A DNA stretch of 64,000 nucleotides. It comes from Brachybacterium fresconis (GTDB lineage Bacteria; Actinomycetota; Actinomycetes; Actinomycetales; Dermabacteraceae). The DNA is taken from assembly GCF_017876515.1 (NCBI RefSeq), contig NZ_JAGIOC010000001.1, positions 3,410,001 to 3,474,000 on the forward strand. Reading direction: 5' to 3'. Shown here one piece after another: positions 25,862-34,254 of this stretch. Position numbers and translations under genes: made by a program. Numbering within the stretch: position 1 is the first letter of the stretch; each line of letters begins with the position of its first letter. The notes beneath the pieces were generated by a model that ran no database searches, was not told the DNA's origin, and saw nothing but the letters and a program-made list of their open reading frames with translations.

Positions 25862-26314
25862 TTACTGCTCGGAGCGCAGATGCTCGAGGATCGTGCCGGA
25901 GAGCTCGGCGAAGCGGTCGAGCTCCTCCGGGGTCAGATGGTCGACGAAAAGTCGACGCACCTCCCGGGCGTGACAGGGCACCGCGCTGACGAGCGCGTCC
26001 ATTCCCACTTCGGTGAGCACCGCGTCCATGCCGCGGGAACCGCACCGCTCGCGCTCGACCAGGCCGCGCTTGGACATCCGGGTGAGCTGATGGTGCATGC
26101 GGCTCTTCTCCCAGCCGGCCGACGCGCAGAGCTCGTAGATGCGCATGCGCTGCTCGGGGGCCTCGGACAGCAGGCTCAGCACGCTGTAGTCGGCGTTGGA
26201 CAGGCCGCTGGTGGCCTGCAGCTGCTGCTCGATCCGTCCGCGCAGAAGCTCCATCATCTGCATCGACGTCCGCCACGCGCGGAGCTCGCGCTCGGTCAGT
26301 TCCTGCTGTGCCAT
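25862..26314 (-). CDS. MarR-family transcriptional regulator
   Basis: Winged-helix dimeric regulator of 150 aa. The recognition region IYELCASAGWEKSRMHHQLTR and the wing (RGLVERERC, then SRGMDAVLTEVG) are typical; Cys residues (ERCGSRG and VPCHAREV) could make it redox- or quinone-responsive. ATG 26314 lies 6 nt after TAGGCT, a leaderless layout, and a G(G/T)TGA-N4-TCA(A/C)C operator sits immediately upstream. Two similar operators bracket a promoter 270 bp further upstream. Probably represses itself and that promoter in response to a small aromatic or oxidant. Confidence 0.88.
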   Translation of the reverse strand: MAQQELTERELRAWRTSMQMMELLRGRIEQQLQATSGLSNADYSVLSLLSEAPEQRMRIYELCASAGWEKSRMHHQLTRMSKRGLVERERCGSRGMDAVLTEVGMDALVSAVPCHAREVRRLFVDHLTPEELDRFAELSGTILEHLRSEQ

Positions 26315-26320
26315 GGGGTG

Positions 26321-26326
26321 AGCCTA
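26321..26326 (-). promoter_or_regulatory. Leaderless-type -10 element for MarR
   Basis: TAGGCT on the minus strand, then CACCCC and ATG 26314. The neighbouring operator would overlap the polymerase site. Confidence 0.5.
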
Positions 26327-26333
26327 CCGCTCG

Positions 26334-26349
26334 AGGTGACAGATCACCT
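26334..26349. promoter_or_regulatory. MarR operator candidate 1
   Basis: AGGTGA-CAGA-TCACCT is a perfect 6-bp dyad. It lies 20 bp before the MarR start and matches sites 2 and 3 at 26585 and 26616. Confidence 0.6.
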
Positions 26350-26402
26350 GCGTTGTCGTCGGTGTCGATGAGGGGGTGTGTGCGGCGTCGTTCACCGACG
26401 AG

Positions 26403-26489
26403 TGCCGCCTCGGCCGGCCGGTGCACGGTGGCGGTGGCGGTGGCGGTGGCGCTGTAGTAGGTGACGGCTGCCGTGATCGAGGTGCTCAT
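26403..26489 (-). pseudogene. 5' remnant of a WrbA-like NAD(P)H:quinone oxidoreductase gene
   Basis: ATG 26489, with a GGGAGAC ribosome site, opens a frame reading MSTSITAAVTYYSATATATA, then TVHRPAEAA. This resembles the first strand and phosphate loop of WrbA-type flavodoxins (YYSATG.VHALAEA). The loop is scrambled by an ACCGCC hexamer expansion, and after about 29 residues similarity is lost as the frame runs into the MarR gene. The rest, about 170 residues, is absent. A well-formed promoter with operators still precedes it. The assignment rests on a short match. Confidence 0.5.
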
Positions 26490-26584
26490 GTGTCTCCCTT
26501 CGCGGGGACTGCTCCGGAGGGTCGGGGTGGTGCCCGGTCCCGGTGGACTCGCCCTTGTCGCCGAGCCGGGTCGGCCGACATTTA

Positions 26585-26598
26585 GTTGACGTATCACC
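26585..26598. promoter_or_regulatory. MarR operator candidate 2
   Basis: GTTGA-CGTA-TCACC lies just downstream of the -10 of the minus-strand promoter at 26600-26628 and would block initiation. Confidence 0.6.
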
Positions 26599-26599
26599 C

Positions 26600-26628
26600 A
26601 AAGTAGAAGCCTCGAGGTGACATGTCAA
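26600..26628 (-). promoter_or_regulatory. Sigma-70-type promoter overlapped by MarR operators
   Basis: Minus strand: -35 TTGACA (26628-26623), 17-nt spacer, -10 TACTTT (26605-26600). It reads toward the WrbA-like remnant and MarR. Operator 3 covers the -35 and operator 2 the start-site region. Confidence 0.7.
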
Positions 26629-26629
26629 C
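26616..26629. promoter_or_regulatory. MarR operator candidate 3
   Basis: GGTGA-CATG-TCAAC, with a perfect TGACATGTCA core, overlaps the -35 hexamer of the adjacent promoter. Confidence 0.6.
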
Positions 26630-26691
26630 CCCGGGGTGGGTGGAGCTGACGGGTGAGGCGTCGAGAAGCGGGGACTCCGGTGCCCCTGGAG

Positions 26692-26914
26692 GGCGTCGGC
26701 GGTGACGCCACAACCCGACGTCAGCGGCGCCACGACCTGGCGTCAGCAGCGCCACGACCTGGCGTCAGCGGCGCCACGACCTGGCGTCAGCGGCGCCACG
26801 ACCCGACGTCAGCGGCGCCACGACCCGACGTCAGCGGCGCCACAACCCGACGTCAGCGACGCCACGACCTGGCGTCAGCGGCGCCACCACTCGGCGCCAG
26901 CGGCACTGCAGGCC
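26692..26914. repeat. 22-bp tandem repeat, about 10 copies
   Basis: Units start at 26717 and every 22 bp thereafter to 26893, nine in exact register, with a displaced degenerate copy at 26692. Each has a G(G/A)CGTCAGCGGCGCCAC core followed by ACCT or ACCC ends. Period is not a multiple of three, there are no unique spacers, and no gene is apparent, so it is a minisatellite rather than coding or CRISPR. It ends about 25 bp before the zinc-ribbon gene stop. Confidence 0.9.
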
Positions 26915-26936
26915 GATGTTCGGATCCGGAAAGTTC

Positions 26937-27143
26937 TCAGACGTCGATCACGGCGCCGCAGATCCCGCACGTCTCGTACTGGCGGCGGCGCCAGCGAAGG
27001 ACGGGGATCACGAAGAACAGGGTGAGCTGGCGGAACGAGCGCATCCGCAACCACTGCGTGGTGTTGTGGCAGCGCGGGCACTCTCGCGTCGCCCCGTCTC
27101 CGAGGTGCCGAAGCTTGGTGTTGATCCCGATGATGAAGAACAC
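26937..27143 (-). CDS. Small zinc-ribbon protein
   Basis: Protein of 68 aa with two CxxC knuckles (Cys22/Cys25 in ECPRCHN and Cys59/Cys62 in TCGICG) flanking a basic, hydrophobic middle (FRQLTLFFVIPVLRWRRR). This matches a common actinobacterial zinc-ribbon family that starts FFIIG and carries a membrane-proximal hydrophobic strand. GTG 27143 follows TACCCT by 6 nt, a clear leaderless arrangement. Function of the family is unknown; a structural or nucleic-acid-binding role is usual for such ribbons. Confidence 0.8.
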   Translation of the reverse strand: MFFIIGINTKLRHLGDGATRECPRCHNTTQWLRMRSFRQLTLFFVIPVLRWRRRQYETCGICGAVIDV

Positions 27144-27149
27144 GGCGCC

Positions 27150-27155
27150 AGGGTA
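27150..27155 (-). promoter_or_regulatory. Leaderless-type -10 element for the zinc-ribbon gene
   Basis: TACCCT-GGCGCC-GTG on the minus strand; the start codon here is GTG rather than ATG. Confidence 0.55.
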
Positions 27156-27332
27156 CGTCCCGGTGCGTTCGGCGACGGGTGGCAGCGCGGCGACCGGATC
27201 CTGGTGGAGCGGCGAGCGCTCGGCCGGCGCACGCGTCATCTGGAGCAGCTCGATCAGGAGCGGACGATCGCGCGGACGGGACCGCAGCCTCGTACGGTAG
27301 CGGAACGCGCCCGCAAGGAAAGGACTTCTTCC

Positions 27333-28691
27333 ATGAATCTCCACGAACTGCTCCGCGCCCGTGAGGACGCCGGCACTCCGATCCGAATCGGTCTGATCGG
27401 TGCCGGTCGTTACGGGACGATGTTCCTGGCCCAGGCGCGCAGCACTCCGGGTATGCATGTGGTCGGGATCGCTGACATCAACACGCAGCGTGCCGAGGGG
27501 GCGCTGGATCTGGTCGGCTGGCCGGCCGAGCAGGTCGCCGGCAGCGTCGAGGAGGCCCTGACCGGTGGTGGGACGGCGGTGGTCGGCGATGCCGGGCTGT
27601 TGTTGGAGGCGGATCTGGACGTGATCGTGGAGGCGACCGGCAATCCGATCGTCGGCACCGATCACGCCCTGCGGGCGATCCGGGGCGGGAAGCACATCAT
27701 CATGGTGACGGTGGAGGCGGATGCGTTGTGCGGGCCGGCGCTGGCTGTCGAGGCGAAGCGGGCGGGGGTGGTGTATTCGCTGGCGTACGGGGATCAGCCG
27801 GCGCTGATGTGGGAGCTGGTGGATTGGGCGCGGACCTCAGGGTTCACCGTGACCGCGGCCGGTAAGGGTGCGAAGTACCTGCCGCACTATCACCAGATGA
27901 ATCCGGACACCGTGTGGGAGAACTGGGAGTTCTCGAAGGAGCTGACCGATTCCGGGCAGTTGAACCCGTACATGCACACCTCGTTCCGTGATGGGACGAA
28001 GGCGGCGATCGAGATGGCCGCTGTCGCGAATGCGGCCTCGCTCTTCCCCTCCGATGGAGGGCTGACGTTCACGCCGGGGAATGTGGAGCAGATTGCGACG
28101 ATCTGTCGTCCGGAGGCCGACGGTGGGGTGCTGGCCCATCGCGGGTCGGTGGAGGTGATGAGCTCGGTGACGCGCGAGGGGGAGTGGATCGACAAGAACA
28201 TCCAGGAGGGGATGTTCGTCGTCGTCGAGGCGACCAACGACTATGTCGCCGGCTGCTTCACGGAGTACCCGTGGCATCCGGATCCCTCCGGGCGGTATGC
28301 GGCGCTGTACCGCCCGTACCACTACGTCGGCCTGGAGCTGGGGGTCTCGATCGCCCATGCCGCGCTGCGCGGGGTCGCGACGGGCAGCCCGGCCGGGTTC
28401 TGCGCCGACGTGGTGGCGACCGCGAAGAAGGACCTCACCGCGGGTGAGGTGCTCGATGGCGAGGGCGGGTACTGCGTGTACGGCAAGCTCATCTCCGCCG
28501 AGACGTCGGTGGCCCGCGGTGCTCTGCCGGTCGCTCTGGCCCACAGCGTGCCGCTGCTGCGCGACGTTCCGGCGGGCGAGGTCGTCACCTGGGACGACGT
28601 CGAGATGGCCGAGGGTATGGAGACCGTGCTTCAGATGCGCGAGAAGACGGTCGCCATGATGGCGCGAGCTGGGGAGAGTGCGCGGGCCTGA
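27333..28691 (+). CDS. NAD(P)-dependent homoserine-dehydrogenase-like oxidoreductase with C-terminal SAF domain
   Basis: Protein of 452 aa. N-terminal Rossmann motif IGLIGAGRYGTMF (residues 18-30), middle catalytic-like domain (GKGAKYLPHYHQMNPDTVW) and a C-terminal SAF-type domain (about 340-440; ALPVALAHSVPLLRDVPAGEVVTWDDVE). This architecture is found in a family often encoded with sugar-acid or C4-sugar catabolism, where it acts as a dehydrogenase or oxidoisomerase. AAGGAAAGGA precedes ATG 27333. It stands alone here without kinase or transporter partners, so the substrate is unknown. GGG and GAT codons are more frequent than in neighbours, hinting at a different origin. Confidence 0.8.
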   Translation: MNLHELLRAREDAGTPIRIGLIGAGRYGTMFLAQARSTPGMHVVGIADINTQRAEGALDLVGWPAEQVAGSVEEALTGGGTAVVGDAGLLLEADLDVIVEATGNPIVGTDHALRAIRGGKHIIMVTVEADALCGPALAVEAKRAGVVYSLAYGDQPALMWELVDWARTSGFTVTAAGKGAKYLPHYHQMNPDTVWENWEFSKELTDSGQLNPYMHTSFRDGTKAAIEMAAVANAASLFPSDGGLTFTPGNVEQIATICRPEADGGVLAHRGSVEVMSSVTREGEWIDKNIQEGMFVVVEATNDYVAGCFTEYPWHPDPSGRYAALYRPYHYVGLELGVSIAHAALRGVATGSPAGFCADVVATAKKDLTAGEVLDGEGGYCVYGKLISAETSVARGALPVALAHSVPLLRDVPAGEVVTWDDVEMAEGMETVLQMREKTVAMMARAGESARA

Positions 28692-28715
28692 GCAGCTGCC
28701 GCCCTGTGAGATCGC

Positions 28716-29867
28716 TCAGTCCTGCGAGACCTCCGTCAGCAGGGCGACCACCTCGTCGGCGAAGAACGCAGGCAGCTCGACCGCGCCGAAGTGACCGCCC
28801 GACGGTGCCATCGTGCAGCGGCGGACGTCGTAGAAGCGCTCGGCATACGCGCGCGGAGCGGTGACGAAGTCGTGCGGGAAAAACGTCAGGCCGGTCGGGA
28901 CGGACGGTGCAGGTGTGCTGCCGCTCCCACCACCGTCACGTCCGGCGCCCGCGTCACCTGACTCCTCGTCGTCGCCGGCCCAGGCGCTCGGATCGATCGC
29001 CTCGGAGTACAGCCGTAACGAGGAGCGGGCGTCGTTCGTGAACCAGTGCACGCTCACCTCGGTCAGGAGCGTGGAGAGGTCAGGTTCCGCATCGCTCCAA
29101 TCCCGGATCTTTCCCGCGATCCAGGCGAGCAGCGCCGTCGGCGAATCGCTGAGGCCCGATGCGAGCGCGGTCGGCTCCGCCGCCTGGATCCCGAAGTACG
29201 CCGCCTGCTGGAACCATTCCCCCGCCGTCGCGAGGTAATCCTGCTCCTCTGCCGACACCGCGGATCGATCCACCTGGAACGACTTGGTGAACGGCACATC
29301 GGTCAGATGCAGCGCCGCGATCGCCTCCGGATGCGTCGTCGCCAGGTGATCGGCGATGCCGGCACCCCAATCGCCTCCGGAGACGGCATACCGCTGGTAC
29401 CCGAGACCGGTGACGAGCGTGTGGAGCTGTTCGGCAGCTCCTGCGAGCCGCAGCGGACCGTCGGGCTGCCCGCTGAACGCGAATCCCGGCAGCGAGGGCA
29501 CGATGACGTCATGGCCGGCCGCGACGAGCAGCGGTATCACGGCCCGGTACCGCAGGAAGGAGTCGGGCCAGCCGTGCACGAGCAGCACGGGCATCTTGTC
29601 GCCGTGCCCACGGGCGTGCACGACGTGGAGGGCGGTGCCTCCGAGGTCCGCAGTGAACTGCGGCAGGCGGTTGAGCTCTTTTTCGATCGCACGCCAGTCG
29701 AAGGAGGTTCTCCAGTGCTCGGCAGCACTGCGCAGCCAGGCCAGGCTCATACCCCTCTCTTCCGCGGCGGGGGCGACGGCGTTCGGCCACCGCGTGGCCT
29801 CGAGACGGGCGGCGAGGTCGTCGATCTGGTGCTGCGGGATCTCGATGGTGAAAGGCCGGATGTCCAT
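28716..29867 (-). CDS. Epoxide hydrolase, alpha/beta-hydrolase fold with EHN domain
   Basis: Microsomal-type epoxide hydrolase of 383 aa. The N-terminal EHN segment is FTIEIPQHQIDDLAARLEAT. Oxyanion-hole HGWP is at 98-101, nucleophile Asp166 in GGDWG, and catalytic His359 in SGGHFG. An Asp/Gly/Ser-rich loop (about 295-320, DDEESGDAGAGRDGGGSG) is an unusual insertion before the last third. AAGGAGC precedes ATG 29867. Single gene, convergent with the SAF-domain gene. Expected to hydrolyse an epoxide to a diol. Confidence 0.9.
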   Translation of the reverse strand: MDIRPFTIEIPQHQIDDLAARLEATRWPNAVAPAAEERGMSLAWLRSAAEHWRTSFDWRAIEKELNRLPQFTADLGGTALHVVHARGHGDKMPVLLVHGWPDSFLRYRAVIPLLVAAGHDVIVPSLPGFAFSGQPDGPLRLAGAAEQLHTLVTGLGYQRYAVSGGDWGAGIADHLATTHPEAIAALHLTDVPFTKSFQVDRSAVSAEEQDYLATAGEWFQQAAYFGIQAAEPTALASGLSDSPTALLAWIAGKIRDWSDAEPDLSTLLTEVSVHWFTNDARSSLRLYSEAIDPSAWAGDDEESGDAGAGRDGGGSGSTPAPSVPTGLTFFPHDFVTAPRAYAERFYDVRRCTMAPSGGHFGAVELPAFFADEVVALLTEVSQD

Positions 29868-30074
29868 GGTGCGCTCCTTCGTTCGGGGAACTGCGGACCC
29901 TGCGGGGACTGTCGAGATCAGAGTGGCAGGACGACAGGTCTGATGTCGTCCTGATATTCGAGGACGAGGAGCCGTGGAAGAGACCGATCCGGGGCCATCG
30001 GTCGTCATCGCGCAGCGGAATCGAGGGCACCTCGAACCATTGCCGCCCGAGCCGCGCCGTGCCAGCCTTGCGGC

Positions 30075-30356
30075 ATGTGCCGGAACATCAGACCGTTGTA
30101 CAACGTCGCCCCGGAGACCACCTCCCAGGAGGTCCATGACGCCGCCCTGCAGTACGTGCGCAAGGTCAGCGGGATGACCAAGCCCTCGCAGGCGAACGCG
30201 GAGGTGTTTCAGCGGGCGGTCGACGAGATCGCGCACACCACCGAGCACTTGCTGGCGGACCTCGTCACCTCCGCCCCGCCGAAGGACCGCGAGGTCGAGC
30301 GAGAGAAGGCGCGGGCGCGGAACGCGAAGAGGTTCGGGCAGCCCGCCGCGTCCTGA
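30075..30356 (+). CDS. DUF2277-family protein
   Basis: Small conserved protein of 93 aa starting MCRNIRPLYNVAPETTSQE, the family signature (CRNI.LxN..P), with predicted helices through DEIAHTTEHLLADLV and a basic C-terminus. The members have no assigned function. CAGCCT lies 6 nt before ATG 30075 and there is no ribosome site, so it may be leaderless. Monocistronic. Confidence 0.85.
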   Translation: MCRNIRPLYNVAPETTSQEVHDAALQYVRKVSGMTKPSQANAEVFQRAVDEIAHTTEHLLADLVTSAPPKDREVEREKARARNAKRFGQPAAS

Positions 30357-30465
30357 GGCTTTCGTGCAGATCGCGGGGATGCTCGCGACGCCGGGCTGTC
30401 GAGGCATACCTGACGAGTGCATGGCCGGACGTGGAACAGCCGCGAGCACGGGTGATGCCCCGCGG

Positions 30466-31263
30466 TCATCGCCCCTCGAAATCGGGCGCCCGCTTGGCCA
30501 GGAACGCCGCGGCGCCCTCGTCCTTGTCCTCCGTGGTGTACAGCAGCGTCTGCGCCAGCTGCTCCAGCAGCAGCCCCGTGCGCTGATCCGTGTCGCTGCC
30601 CGGGCCGATCACCAGCTTGGCCAGGCGGACCGCCAGCGGCCCCTTGCTCAGCACGGTCGCCATGATCTCCGCGGCGGTGGGGAGCAGGTCCGCGGCGGGC
30701 ACCACGGTGGTCACCAGCCCGCAGCGCTCCGCCTGCTCCGCGGTGAGGGTGCGGCCGGTCAGGATCATCTCGAGGGCCCTCCCGGTGCCGACGAGTCGGG
30801 ACAGCCGCTGGGTGCCGCCGGCACCGGGCAGCACGCCCAGTCCGGCCTCCGGCAGGCCCATCCTCGCGTGATCGGCGGCGATGCGGATGTCGCAGGCCAT
30901 CGCGAGCTCCAGTCCGCCGCCCATCGCGACGCCGTTCAGCGCGGCCAGGGTCGGCTTCTGGAAGTCCTGGATCCGGTCGTAGAGGCGCTGCATGGGGGCG
31001 GCGAGACCGTCGGCCAGGTTCCAGCGTGCCAGCTCGGAGATGTCGGCCCCGGCCGCGAAGGCCGTCGGCCCGGACCCCGTGACGACGATCCCGCGCACGG
31101 TCTCGTCGGCCTCCCAGGCGTCCAGCACCTGGGTGATCTCGGTCAGCATGGTGCTGGTCAGGGCATTGCGCTGCTCCGGCCGGTCGAGCGTGATCGTCCC
31201 GACGCGGTCGGTCACCTCGATGCGCATCGTCTCGAAGGTCCGGGGCTGCTGCTGGTTCGTCAT
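30466..31263 (-). CDS. Enoyl-CoA hydratase/isomerase family protein
   Basis: Crotonase-fold enzyme of 265 aa hydrating a 2-enoyl-CoA. Both catalytic glutamates are present (Glu119 in GGGLELAMACD and Glu139 in LPEAGLGVLPGAGG), with the oxyanion segment FAAGADISEL. Last gene of a minus-strand run: TetR, acyl-CoA dehydrogenase, SDR, hydratase. Given the BadH-like SDR next to it, it may act as a cyclohex-1-enecarboxyl-CoA hydratase (BadK role); ordinary fatty-acid beta-oxidation is the alternative. Confidence 0.9.
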   Translation of the reverse strand: MTNQQQPRTFETMRIEVTDRVGTITLDRPEQRNALTSTMLTEITQVLDAWEADETVRGIVVTGSGPTAFAAGADISELARWNLADGLAAPMQRLYDRIQDFQKPTLAALNGVAMGGGLELAMACDIRIAADHARMGLPEAGLGVLPGAGGTQRLSRLVGTGRALEMILTGRTLTAEQAERCGLVTTVVPAADLLPTAAEIMATVLSKGPLAVRLAKLVIGPGSDTDQRTGLLLEQLAQTLLYTTEDKDEGAAAFLAKRAPDFEGR

Positions 31264-31381
31264 GGTCTCCTGCTCTCGGCTCGGGTCAGGGTCGCGCTGC
31301 CGTGTGGTGTCGCGGCCGAGGAGGGGTCGCCTCCTCCGGGCCGCGGGCGCCTCAGCGATGCCGCCCCGGGGTGTCGTCGCG

Positions 31382-32158
31382 TCACGCCATGGTCAGCCCG
31401 CCGGAGACGGACAACGTCTGGCCGGTGATGTAGCTCGAGGCGGGGGAGGCCAGGAAGGCCACGGCGTTGGCCAGGTCCTCCGGCTGGGCGAGCCGGCGCA
31501 GCGGGATGGCGCGCTCCAGGGAGGCGCGCAGCTTCGGATTGTCCTCGGACATCTCGGCGAACAGCGGGGTGTCCGCCGGGCCGGGGCAGATCACGTTCGC
31601 GGTGATGCCGACCCGGGCGGATTCTCGGGCGAGGGTCTTGGTGAACGCGACGATGCCGCCCTTGCAGGCGGAGTACACGGCCTCGCCGGAGGAGCCCACC
31701 CGCGCCGCATCCGAGGCGATGTTCACGACCGTGCCGTGGCCCTGCTCGGTCATCACGCGCACCACCGACTGGCAGCAGTGCAGGGTGCCGTAGAGGTTGA
31801 TGGCGACGATGCGGTCCCAGATCGCGGTGTCCTGCTCCAGGAAGGGACCGACCTTGTCCCAGCCGGCGCAGTTGACCAGCACGTCGATCCGCCCGAAGCG
31901 GTCGGTGACCTGCGCTGTCATGGCATCCACGCTGTCGCGGTCGGTGATGTCGACGGCGACGGGGAGGCTGTCTCCGCCGAGGTCCGCGGCGACGGACCGC
32001 GCCGCCTCCTCGTCGATGTCGGCGATCACCACGACGGCGCCCTCGGCGGTCAGCCGCGTGGCGATGCCGTGGCCGATGCCGCTGCCGGCACCGGTGACGA
32101 GGCAGATCCTTCCGGTGAGGTCCTGGTCATTGGTGGTGAGGGCCGGGGTCTCGGCCAT
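31382..32158 (-). CDS. SDR oxidoreductase, 2-hydroxycyclohexanecarboxyl-CoA dehydrogenase (BadH)-like
   Basis: NAD(P)-dependent classical SDR of 258 aa: TGAGSGIG cofactor loop (22-29), NCAG in place of NNAG (96-99), catalytic Ser and YSACK (162-166). From recollection of BadH, the segments [25 protein letters not shown]-like and the SGGLTMA terminus are highly characteristic of 2-hydroxycyclohexanecarboxyl-CoA dehydrogenase. AGGAGGGA precedes ATG 32158. It lies between an acyl-CoA dehydrogenase and a hydratase, giving the three oxidation steps in a row. A general 3-hydroxyacyl-CoA dehydrogenase is the fallback. Confidence 0.85.
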   Translation of the reverse strand: MAETPALTTNDQDLTGRICLVTGAGSGIGHGIATRLTAEGAVVVIADIDEEAARSVAADLGGDSLPVAVDITDRDSVDAMTAQVTDRFGRIDVLVNCAGWDKVGPFLEQDTAIWDRIVAINLYGTLHCCQSVVRVMTEQGHGTVVNIASDAARVGSSGEAVYSACKGGIVAFTKTLARESARVGITANVICPGPADTPLFAEMSEDNPKLRASLERAIPLRRLAQPEDLANAVAFLASPASSYITGQTLSVSGGLTMA

Positions 32159-32277
32159 GTCGTCCCTCCTGGGTTCGGTGGTGCGGCGGAGCAGGGGATC
32201 GGTCGATGGCGGCCTGGGCGCGGTCTCTCCCGACGGGCCGCGTGCGGCAGAGGGCCCGCCCGCCGTCGGCGGCCCGC

Positions 32278-33420
32278 TCACGGTGCGAGCTCCCGGTCGA
32301 CGCTGTGGCGGGCGATGACCAGCTTCATGATCTGGGCGGTGCCGTCGCCGATCTGCAGGCCGAGCACGTCGCGCATTCGCTGCTCGATCGGCCGGTCGCT
32401 GAGATAGCCGTACTGGCCGTGGCTGAGCAGGCACTGGTGGATGACGTCGTAGGCCGTCTTCGGCGCCCACCACTTGCACATCGCGGCCTCCTTCGTGTGC
32501 TCCAGCCCGGCGTCCTTCAGCCACAGGGTCTTCTGGCACAGCAGACGGGCTGCGGCCAGCAGGGTCTCCGCCTCGGCCAGCGGGAACGCGACGCCCTGGA
32601 AGGAGCTCAGCGGCTGGTCGAAGGCCGTGCGCTCGCCGGTGTATTCCCAGGTCTCCTCGAGCGTGACCTGGGCGGCGCCGATCACCTGCAGGCCGATGAG
32701 GGAGCGGGAGAAGTCGAAGCCCTGCATGACCTCCGTGAATCCGGTGCCGAGCTCCCCGAGCAGGTTGTCCGGCGGGATCCAGGTGTCGGTGAACTCGATC
32801 CCGCCGCGGCCGACGGCTCTGGTCCCCACATCCGGGGAGGCGCGGCGCTGGATCCCGTCGCGATCCAGCTCCACCAGGAAGGCGGTGATGCCGCGTCCGC
32901 GGCCCTCCGGGGCGGTCCGGGCGAACACCACGGCGGCTCCCGCGTGCATCGCGAAGGACATGGACTTGGTGCCGCGGAGCACCCAGCCGCCGCCCTGCGG
33001 TCTGGCGGTCATCGACGGATTGCCGGCGTCGGACCCGGCGTTCGGCTCCGAGAGCCCGATCGCCACGACGTCCTCGCCGCTGGTGATCTGCGGGACCCAG
33101 CGCGCCGCCAGCTCGGGGCGGGCCGTACGCGCCAGGATCTGCCCCACCAGGGAGCCGATCACCTGGACGTAGGCGACGGTGAGGTCGCCCCGCGCAATCT
33201 GCTCGGTGATCATGCCGGTGGTCAGCGCCCGCTCGTCGCGTCCGCCGAGCTCACGGGGGAGCTCGGGGGCGATCAGCCCGCACGATCCCATCTGTCGGCG
33301 CAGCTGCGGGTCGATGAACCCGTCGCGTTCGCGCTGCTGGTAGTCGGGGGCGATCTGGGAGGCGACCCCCGCCGCGGCGTCGAGGTAGCCCTGCATGGCG
33401 TCGTCGACGGCGAAATCCAT
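32278..33420 (-). CDS. Acyl-CoA dehydrogenase, possibly for a cyclic acyl-CoA
   Basis: FAD-dependent dehydrogenase of 380 aa with the family signature [13 protein letters not shown] and the C-terminal flavin motif. The position of the usual catalytic Glu (xEGTxxI) reads GDGTAQIMK, giving Asp359. First structural gene after TetR in the run toward the SDR and hydratase. With the BadH-like neighbour it could be a cyclohexanecarboxyl-CoA dehydrogenase (AliB role); that is inference from context. Confidence 0.88.
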   Translation of the reverse strand: MDFAVDDAMQGYLDAAAGVASQIAPDYQQRERDGFIDPQLRRQMGSCGLIAPELPRELGGRDERALTTGMITEQIARGDLTVAYVQVIGSLVGQILARTARPELAARWVPQITSGEDVVAIGLSEPNAGSDAGNPSMTARPQGGGWVLRGTKSMSFAMHAGAAVVFARTAPEGRGRGITAFLVELDRDGIQRRASPDVGTRAVGRGGIEFTDTWIPPDNLLGELGTGFTEVMQGFDFSRSLIGLQVIGAAQVTLEETWEYTGERTAFDQPLSSFQGVAFPLAEAETLLAAARLLCQKTLWLKDAGLEHTKEAAMCKWWAPKTAYDVIHQCLLSHGQYGYLSDRPIEQRMRDVLGLQIGDGTAQIMKLVIARHSVDRELAP

Positions 33421-33455
33421 GGGTCCTCCTGGGCTGCGGTGTCGGGCGCGAGGAC

Positions 33456-34124
33456 CTACGCGAGGTCCCCGAGGAGATCGCAGTAGCGGCTGCGGTGGTC
33501 CGGATGGATCGCCGTGGAGAGCACCAGCGCGGTCTGGGAGCGGACGAACTCCTCGAAGGTGACCCGCGGAGCGAAGTACCAGTGCTTCAGCGCCCAGGAG
33601 TGGGCGACCGTCAGCAGGTCGTAGGAGTAGAGCTCGGTGTGGATCGGGCGCAGCAGACCCTGCTCGACGGCGGCGTCGACGGCGCTGCGCAGGGGCGCGA
33701 CGGTGCGGACCTCCAGCTCCTTGGTTACCTGCCGCCCGGCCTCGTCCAGGGTGTTCGACTCGCGGTAGGTCAGCAGCACCGCCTGGCGATTGTCGCGGAT
33801 GACGGTGCAGGTGGCGGCGAAGGCGCCGGCGATCTGGCGGACCGGGTCCTCCTCCGGCTCCAGCGCCTCGGCGACGAGCCGCCCGATGTCATCGAGCACG
33901 CCCTCGGTCACGGCCTGGATCAGGTCCTGCTTGCCGGTGAAGTACCGGTAGATCAGGCCGACGGAGACTCCGGCCATAGCCGCGACCGACTGCATGGAGA
34001 CCGCCTGCGATCCGCTGCGCTCCATCAAAGGGGCGGCCGCGTGCAGGATCTGCCAGCGGCGCGCATCGGACCGCGCAGCGCGGGCGGCCTCGGCCGGGGC
34101 GACGGCAGCGTCGGTGCCGGACAT
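33456..34124 (-). CDS. TetR-family regulator of the acyl-CoA oxidation genes
   Basis: Repressor of 222 aa with an N-terminal HTH (SMQSVAAMAGVSVGLIYRYF, residues about 43-62) and a helical ligand-binding domain. It starts the minus-strand run that continues 36 bp later with the acyl-CoA dehydrogenase. A strong purine ribosome site (GGGGAGGAGGGG) precedes ATG 34124, and a 38-bp dyad lies immediately upstream, so autorepression released by an acyl-CoA is likely. Confidence 0.87.
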   Translation of the reverse strand: MSGTDAAVAPAEAARAARSDARRWQILHAAAPLMERSGSQAVSMQSVAAMAGVSVGLIYRYFTGKQDLIQAVTEGVLDDIGRLVAEALEPEEDPVRQIAGAFAATCTVIRDNRQAVLLTYRESNTLDEAGRQVTKELEVRTVAPLRSAVDAAVEQGLLRPIHTELYSYDLLTVAHSWALKHWYFAPRVTFEEFVRSQTALVLSTAIHPDHRSRYCDLLGDLA

Positions 34125-34142
34125 GCCCCCTCCTCCCCGATG

Positions 34143-34180
34143 AGTGAATGTCGTTCATCAAAAGTGAACGATGATTCACT
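34143..34180. promoter_or_regulatory. 38-bp compound dyad, TetR operator candidate
   Basis: Outer arms AGTGAAT (34143-34149) and ATTCACT (34174-34180) with inner CGTTCA and TGAACG arms form a nested inverted repeat; each half is itself a TGAA-N5/6-TTCA dyad. It sits just before the TetR start at 34124, fitting two dimers bound side by side. Confidence 0.65.
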
Positions 34181-34254
34181 GTCGAGTGTGCCGCGAGTCA
34201 CGAGGCGCGTCAAGGGGGCTTCCTCCCGCCGATCGGGGAGCGGGGCGCCTGATG

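Noticed and set aside
26692-26914. Possible CRISPR array
   Set aside because: Repeats are contiguous with a strict 22-bp period and there are no unique spacers and no cas genes nearby.
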